NCBI GenBank assembly: GCA_002784365.1
Contig: PFKY01000033.1
Span: forward strand, 1-8,423
DNA from: Candidatus Wolfebacteria bacterium CG_4_10_14_0_8_um_filter_39_64
GTDB taxonomy: Bacteria; Patescibacteriota; Minisyncoccia; UBA6257; UBA9933
Direction: 5' to 3'
DNA: 8,423 nt
Shown here: in pieces, positions 5,787 to 8,423 of the stretch
How the letters are laid out: each line of letters begins with the position of its first letter
Numbering within the stretch: the first letter of the stretch is position 1
Translations under genes and position numbers: made by a program
The notes under the pieces: model-generated
Database searches by the model: none
What the model was told of the DNA's origin: nothing
The model's input: only the letters and a program-made list of their open reading frames with translations

Positions 5787-5839
5787 CGGTTAGTTGAAGT
5801 GAAATTATTTTTGGGAGTACTTAAAATGATTTTTTAAAT

Positions 5840-5868
5840 TTGACAAATTAAGTGGGATATATTATTCT
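5840..5868 (+). promoter_or_regulatory. Promoter for a possible small RNA
   Basis: A perfect -35 TTGACA (5840-5845), a 17-bp spacer and TATTCT (5863-5868, 4/6 to consensus). TATATT at 5858-5863 is a closer box but gives only a 12-bp spacer. No obvious protein gene follows on this strand. Confidence 0.5.
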
Positions 5869-5874
5869 TATAGC

Positions 5875-5977
5875 AGAATCTTAATGAGATGACTGGTGAA
5901 GAAATAATCTCTCCTTCTTACTTGTGCCCTTGTGCCCTAGATATAAACTAAGACCCCTTGAGCAAGGGTCTTTTTTT
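5875..5977 (+). ncRNA. Candidate ~100-nt small RNA between a promoter and a terminator
   Basis: Defined only by the promoter at 5840-5868 and the intrinsic terminator at 5951-5977. I recognise no known RNA family in it: no SRP, tmRNA, RNase P or tRNA signature. It contains a tandem TTGTGCCC pair (5922-5937), a pyrimidine-rich CTCCTTCTTA stretch (5911-5920) and a possible small stem, GAGAT/ATCTC (5886-5890 with 5907-5911). A 20-codon frame (5889-5951, starting MTGEEIIS, with CPC near its end) stops just as the terminator begins, so a short peptide is an alternative, though no ribosome site precedes it. It could also be the remains of a deleted gene's transcription unit. Confidence 0.35.
5951..5977 (+). 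terminator. Intrinsic terminator (plus strand)
   Basis: AGACCC (5951-5956) pairs with GGGTCT (5966-5971). Two more A-T pairs follow past one bulged C, around the loop GAGC, and T5971-T5977 forms a seven-T run. The T-run is on the plus-strand side, so it ends rightward transcripts just before the convergent nuclease gene, whose TAA stop shares the last bases. Confidence 0.8.
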
Positions 5978-6749
5978 ATAAATACCCCAGCTGCCTTAAC
6001 CAATAATCATTTTCCCACTCCCATAATCTTTTTGCGCCTAAAAATGCTTTGAAATCTTCCTGCCAATAGGGGAATTCTTTAAGTTCGATGTCGCCGGTCA
6101 AATCAGACCACTCATGCTTACAATTTTTAGCTTCTTTGCTATAGCCGCCATTGGTCCACGGCAATTTTATTTTTTCCCGGCCGCCCTTCACCCGAAGCGT
6201 GGCACCACACTTCAAACATTTTTTAGTCTGGTCAATTCTCAAAATCCAGCGGCTCTGCAGATTTTTAAAATCCTTTTCTACGGCGGCCGTATAAGCGCTG
6301 GTTTGTAAATTATAATCTCGATAAATTGCCTGAGAAGTTTTAATATCTAAAACCCCGAATTTGCCGTCAATTAAAGCCAGAGCATCAAGGGTACCAGCAT
6401 AACGTTCGTCAAAATTAACGACCTGCTTTTCCACGAATTCCGGATCAACCTGAATGTTTTTTTCTTCCAAAAATCGCAAAAAAGCGTTAATAGCCGGCTT
6501 TATTGAAGAATCGATTTCCGGCTTTTCGCCAATCAATATTTTTTCAACTGTTTCATGAATTAAGGTGCCTTCATTGGCTGATTGTTTTTTAACCGCTTCG
6601 CCTTCATCAAAATTATTCATTTCCGCATAAAATTTATACAAAGCCGGCTTGGCTTTAATATCCACGATTTTAGTCACTCGCGGATACCAGATACCGTCAA
6701 TTTCATAACCGGACATCCCTTTAAAATGGTTAAGATTGGAATAGAACAT
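5976..6749 (-). CDS. PD-(D/E)XK nuclease-like protein (RecB family) with a putative zinc site
   Basis: Predicted metal-dependent DNA nuclease of 257 residues. The RecB-like signature reads in order: GTLIH (61-65, motif-I His), E106 or E108 in EFVEKQV, GTLD (119-122, acidic D122), LDIKTS (134-139, the D135-x-K137 active pair) and QTSAY (149-153, the family's Q...Y). A CxxC (C178, C181) and a CxH (C210, H212) flank a basic insertion at about 182-209 and could hold zinc. The C-terminal 30 residues are rich in Trp and Phe. No helicase or cas gene is adjacent. ATG 6749 is used; M12 (6716) before SGYEIDGIWYPRVT, where the family-like sequence begins, is an alternative. It converges on the terminator at 5951-5977. 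Stop is TAA. Substrate and role are unknown. Confidence 0.85.
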   Translation of the reverse strand: MFYSNLNHFKGMSGYEIDGIWYPRVTKIVDIKAKPALYKFYAEMNNFDEGEAVKKQSANEGTLIHETVEKILIGEKPEIDSSIKPAINAFLRFLEEKNIQVDPEFVEKQVVNFDERYAGTLDALALIDGKFGVLDIKTSQAIYRDYNLQTSAYTAAVEKDFKNLQSRWILRIDQTKKCLKCGATLRVKGGREKIKLPWTNGGYSKEAKNCKHEWSDLTGDIELKEFPYWQEDFKAFLGAKRLWEWENDYWLRQLGYL

Positions 6750-6757
6750 ATTTTAGA

Positions 6758-6799
6758 GGTTTAAGGTTTAAGGTTTAAGGTTTAAGGTATAAGAAGTAA
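6758..6799. repeat. Heptanucleotide tandem repeat (GGTTTAA type), intergenic
   Basis: Six 7-bp units: four perfect GGTTTAA, then GGTATAA and GAAGTAA. It occupies the gap between murC and the nuclease gene, just upstream of the nuclease start. This unit gives TAA in one phase on either strand, so a long array could not be translated; it is the only such perfect array in the window and the only one wholly outside genes. Confidence 0.9.
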
Positions 6800-6811
6800 G
6801 TACTGCAGAAT

Positions 6812-6839
6812 CCTTTAAATCTTATGCCTTATATCTTAC
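6812..6839. repeat. Degenerate heptad array at the murC 3' end, inverted relative to 6758-6799
   Basis: Four 7-bp units on the plus strand: CCTTTAA, ATCTTAT, GCCTTAT, ATCTTAC. Reverse complemented they read TAAGATA, TAAGGCA, TAAGATT, TAAAGGA, close to the TAAGGTT phase of the neighbouring array, so the two arrays are imperfect inverted copies. The murC stop and last codons (VRYKA) lie inside. Confidence 0.65.
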
Positions 6840-8345
6840 CAGTTTATCCGTCAACTTGTAAATATCGCCAGCGCCCATCATTACAATAATAGTTTTGAGT
6901 TTTGAGTTATGAGTTATGAGTAAATTATTTAAAATTTGCTTCAGTTTTTTAGGGGAGGGGAGATAGACCACTTCTCGCAATTTTGAATTTTGTTTTCGAA
7001 GAATCCCCGGAGGGTCTATTTTGAATTTTGAATTTATTCTTTTTTGAATTGCTTCAGCCAGTTTTTTAGAAAGATATTTTGCGACAATTTTATTGTTGCA
7101 AAATATCTGCGAGGTTTTGCGACGACCAGTTTGGGCGTTGCAACAACCTCTATTTTGCGACACTTTATCCGATATATCGCGACCAGCTACCTGATAGACA
7201 GGCAATAATACCAGGGCATTTGCTTCGTCAAAAGCCCCTATAAAGGCCTTAAAAAGCAGGGATAGCCGTTTAGCCTGATGGGGCTGAAAGACGCAAATTA
7301 GGCCTGTTTTTGGCCACTTTTGGGCTATTCCAGCTAGGGTAGCCTTGATTTCAGTCGGGTGATGAGCATAGTCGTCGTAAACTTTAATTGGAAATTGGAA
7401 ATTGAAAATTGGAAATTTAAGTTCTCCTCGGTATTCCATCCTTCGCCAGGCGCCGCGATAAGAGCCAATCGCGTTAAAGATATCTCTATTTTTAATTCCC
7501 AATGCCTTAGCCAAGGAATAAACCGCTAAAGCGTTTGAAACATTGTGTTCGCCGGAGATTTTTAATATTTCTCTGATTTTATAACAAATCATTGACGATC
7601 GTTCAGGGTTTGTTATACCGTACCAGATGATTTTAATATTTTTATTTTGGCTGATTTTTTGGATTTTATTTTTTAAACCCGATAAATTTTTGTCATCTTT
7701 ATTAAGAACCAAAATTCCGCCCGACTGAATATTCTTGATAAATTTCAAAAAAGCATTTTTAATGACTCTTAAATTTTTATAATAATCAAGATGCTCAGCG
7801 TCAATATTTAAAATAATTGCCGCAAAAGGGGAGTAGTTTAAAAATGAACCGCTATATTCATCAGCTTCCAATACCAGATAATCCCCTCTGCCATTGCAAA
7901 AATTTGAATTACCGAACTCTTTTAGTTTAGTGCCGATAATCACCGTCGGGTTAAAACCGGCTTTAATTAAAATCAAGGATAAGAGGGCAGTAGTAGTGCT
8001 TTTGCCGTGAGCGCCGGCTATAGCCAGAGTTTTGTATTGTTTTGCCAAATCGCCGACTGCCTCAGCATAAGATTTAGCAGGGATGCCTAATTTGGCTGCT
8101 TGCCGGCGTTCCGGGTTATTAATGGGCACAGCTGCGCTGAAAATCGCCAAATTTGCCCCTCTGGGAAGGTTTTTTGCCTGATGACCGATAAATACTCTTA
8201 TGCCTTGTTTTTTAAGTTCAGAAATAATTTCTGAAGGAGAAGCGTCAGAGCCAGATACATTATAGTTATGAGACAAAAACCAGCGGGCTAATGCGCTGGT
8301 TCCAATACCGCCTATGCCAATAAAATGGACTTTGGGTTTAGTCAT
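6822..8345 (-). CDS. murC: UDP-N-acetylmuramate--L-alanine ligase, with repeat-derived insertions
   Basis: ATP-dependent cytoplasmic ligase that adds L-Ala to UDP-MurNAc, the first amino acid of the peptidoglycan stem. Of 507 residues, the Mur core is complete: GIGGIGTS (10-17), P-loop GAHGKSTT (111-118), EADEYSGSF (160-168), GEHNVSNALA (265-274), WRRMEY (300-305), DDYAHHPTE (324-332), FQPHQ (353-357) and MGAGDI (490-495). Between these lie stretches encoded by repeat DNA: 244-256 (palindrome), 311-320 FPIFNFQFPI (heptads), 397-425 (two hairpins), NSK-containing segments near 438, 453 and 480 (heptads), and the last residues. The insertions avoid every recognised motif, so the enzyme is probably active. 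The C-terminal domain is lengthened most. ATG 8345 gives the normal MxKxKVHFIGIGG start; an imperfect palindrome lies 24 bp upstream. No Shine-Dalgarno is seen. Confidence 0.96.
   Translation of the reverse strand: MTKPKVHFIGIGGIGTSALARWFLSHNYNVSGSDASPSEIISELKKQGIRVFIGHQAKNLPRGANLAIFSAAVPINNPERRQAAKLGIPAKSYAEAVGDLAKQYKTLAIAGAHGKSTTTALLSLILIKAGFNPTVIIGTKLKEFGNSNFCNGRGDYLVLEADEYSGSFLNYSPFAAIILNIDAEHLDYYKNLRVIKNAFLKFIKNIQSGGILVLNKDDKNLSGLKNKIQKISQNKNIKIIWYGITNPERSSMICYKIREILKISGEHNVSNALAVYSLAKALGIKNRDIFNAIGSYRGAWRRMEYRGELKFPIFNFQFPIKVYDDYAHHPTEIKATLAGIAQKWPKTGLICVFQPHQAKRLSLLFKAFIGAFDEANALVLLPVYQVAGRDISDKVSQNRGCCNAQTGRRKTSQIFCNNKIVAKYLSKKLAEAIQKRINSKFKIDPPGILRKQNSKLREVVYLPSPKKLKQILNNLLITHNSKLKTIIVMMGAGDIYKLTDKLVRYKA
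6890..6924. repeat. Heptanucleotide tandem repeat (GAGTTAT type) inside murC
   Basis: Five 7-bp units: TAGTTTT, GAGTTTT, GAGTTAT, GAGTTAT, GAGTAAA. It encodes LLITHNSKLKT just before the conserved MGAGDI. A perfect array would meet TAA in frame on the murC strand; the GAGTTTT variants avoid it. Confidence 0.82.
6979..7037. repeat. Two short heptad arrays (AATTTTG type) inside murC
   Basis: Two AATTTTG units at 6979-6992, and TATTTTG, AATTTTG, AATTTAT at 7017-7037, separated by 24 bp. They encode QNSKL and INSKFKI. On the murC strand the unit (CAAAATT) is open in all frames over 21 bp, whereas the plus strand would give TGA. Confidence 0.72.
7072..7108. repeat. 37-bp near-perfect palindrome inside murC
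   Basis: A 17-bp stem (7072-7088 with 7092-7108, one G-T) around the loop TTT. It contains TTTTGCGAC (7077-7085) and GTTGCAAAA. It encodes part of residues 397-425, an apparent insertion in MurC. Confidence 0.85.
7111..7150. repeat. 40-bp hairpin inside murC, related to the adjacent palindrome
   Basis: GAGGTTTTGCGACG (7111-7124) pairs with CGTTGCAA plus AACCTC (7136-7150) with one bulged C and one G-T, around an 11-nt loop. TTTTGCGAC begins at 7115, exactly 38 bp after its copy at 7077; a third copy begins at 7153, again 38 bp on. Confidence 0.75.
7384..7418. repeat. Heptanucleotide tandem repeat (GAAATTG type) inside murC
   Basis: Units TTAATTG, GAAATTG, GAAATTG, AAAATTG, GAAATTT. Same unit as in fmt at 54-88, with the same reading phase, giving FPIFNFQFPI (residues 311-320) just before the conserved DDYAHHPTE. 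Confidence 0.88.
7580..7617. repeat. 38-bp CGATCG-centred palindrome, copy 3 (inside murC)
   Basis: Arms 7580-7598 and 7599-7617 with core CGATCG (7596-7601) and the family ends TATAACAAA/TTTGTTATA. 15 of 19 positions pair, the differences confined to the middle of the arms. It is read in frame as residues 244-256 of MurC (ITNPERSSMICYK), upstream of the conserved GEHNVSNALA. Confidence 0.85.
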
Positions 8346-8368
8346 TATGTTAAGGCCATTATGGCCGT

Positions 8369-8407
8369 TATCTTTTATGATAGATTACTAATCTGTCGTA
8401 AAAGATA
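8369..8407. repeat. 39-bp imperfect palindrome upstream of murC
   Basis: 19-bp arms (8369-8387 and 8389-8407) around C8388; 17 positions pair as DNA and two are T-G. It begins 24 bp upstream of the murC ATG. It could be a 5'-UTR hairpin, an operator-like site or another dispersed repeat. A smaller palindrome, GGCCATTATGGCC (8354-8366), lies between it and the gene. Confidence 0.7.
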
Positions 8408-8423
8408 TATTTTGTAACGGATC

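Larger units (their letters stand above)
5598..5975. other. Gene-free, repeat-rich intergenic stretch
   Basis: No protein gene beyond a possible 20-codon frame was found in these 378 bases between the 56-residue ORF and the end of the nuclease gene. The stretch holds, in order, a GC-rich hairpin (5620-5638), a decayed CGATCG palindrome (5646-5681), three perfect palindromes (5709-5786), then a promoter and terminator about 100 nt apart (5840-5977). Between 5787 and 5839 I see nothing identifiable. Confidence 0.8.

Noticed and set aside
5598..5839. Continuation of the 56-residue protein in another frame, as evidence of a simple frameshift
   Set aside because: No frame after 5597 reads like an exported domain; the sequence is made of inverted repeats, so a simple frameshift does not explain the end.
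5976..6749. Cas4 identity for the PD-(D/E)XK protein
   Set aside because: Cas4 has one Cys near the N-terminus and three near the C-terminus; here there is CxxC plus CxH in the second half, and there is no cas neighbour or array.
7077..7161. Three TTTTGCGAC copies at exact 38-bp spacing, a CRISPR-like layout
   Set aside because: The shared part is only 9 bp, the units are hairpins within an open murC frame, and no cas gene is present.

Overview
The window looks like chromosome from an AT-rich candidate-phyla-radiation bacterium (Patescibacteria, most likely Parcubacteria). This rests on compact genes with short or overlapping junctions, bacterial housekeeping genes of CPR type, a lack of recognisable Shine-Dalgarno sequences before any start, and TAA as the stop of all ten genes whose end is visible except one small reading frame. 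The placement is by gene character only; there is no rRNA here to confirm it.

Layout. Positions 1-2168 (minus strand) form a likely operon read right to left: rsmI (16S rRNA methylation), a 99-residue protein of unknown function, def (peptide deformylase) and the start of fmt (Met-tRNA formyltransferase, cut by the window edge). Fmt adds the formyl group used at initiation and Def removes it. Divergent from it, 2184-4443 (plus) carries thpR (RNA 2',3'-cyclic phosphodiesterase), a membrane-anchored S41 protease and rplI (bL9). rpmA (bL27, minus) overlaps the 3' end of rplI tail to tail and shares a 47-bp divergent promoter region with a stand-alone DEDDy exonuclease (4741-5451). A 56-residue membrane peptide follows, then a gene-free stretch (5598-5975) with five inverted repeats, a promoter and a terminator that bracket a possible small RNA. 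From 5976 to 8345 (minus) lie a RecB-like PD-(D/E)XK nuclease with a putative zinc site and a long murC.

The main interest is short repeat DNA rather than a gene cassette. (1) Tandem arrays with a strict 7-bp period but different unit sequences occur at about eight places, mostly inside fmt, rsmI, the exonuclease and murC, where they read through in frame in apparently variable loops. (2) Four copies of a 36-38 bp palindrome share the ends TATAACAA/TTGTTATA and a central CGATCG; two sit in the gaps of the rsmI-def-fmt operon, one in the gene-free stretch and one inside murC. (3) Other hairpin elements occur inside fmt and murC, beside murC and in the gene-free stretch. MurC alone carries at least five such insertions while all its recognisable active-site motifs remain intact. 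No CRISPR array, transposase, rRNA or tRNA was seen.
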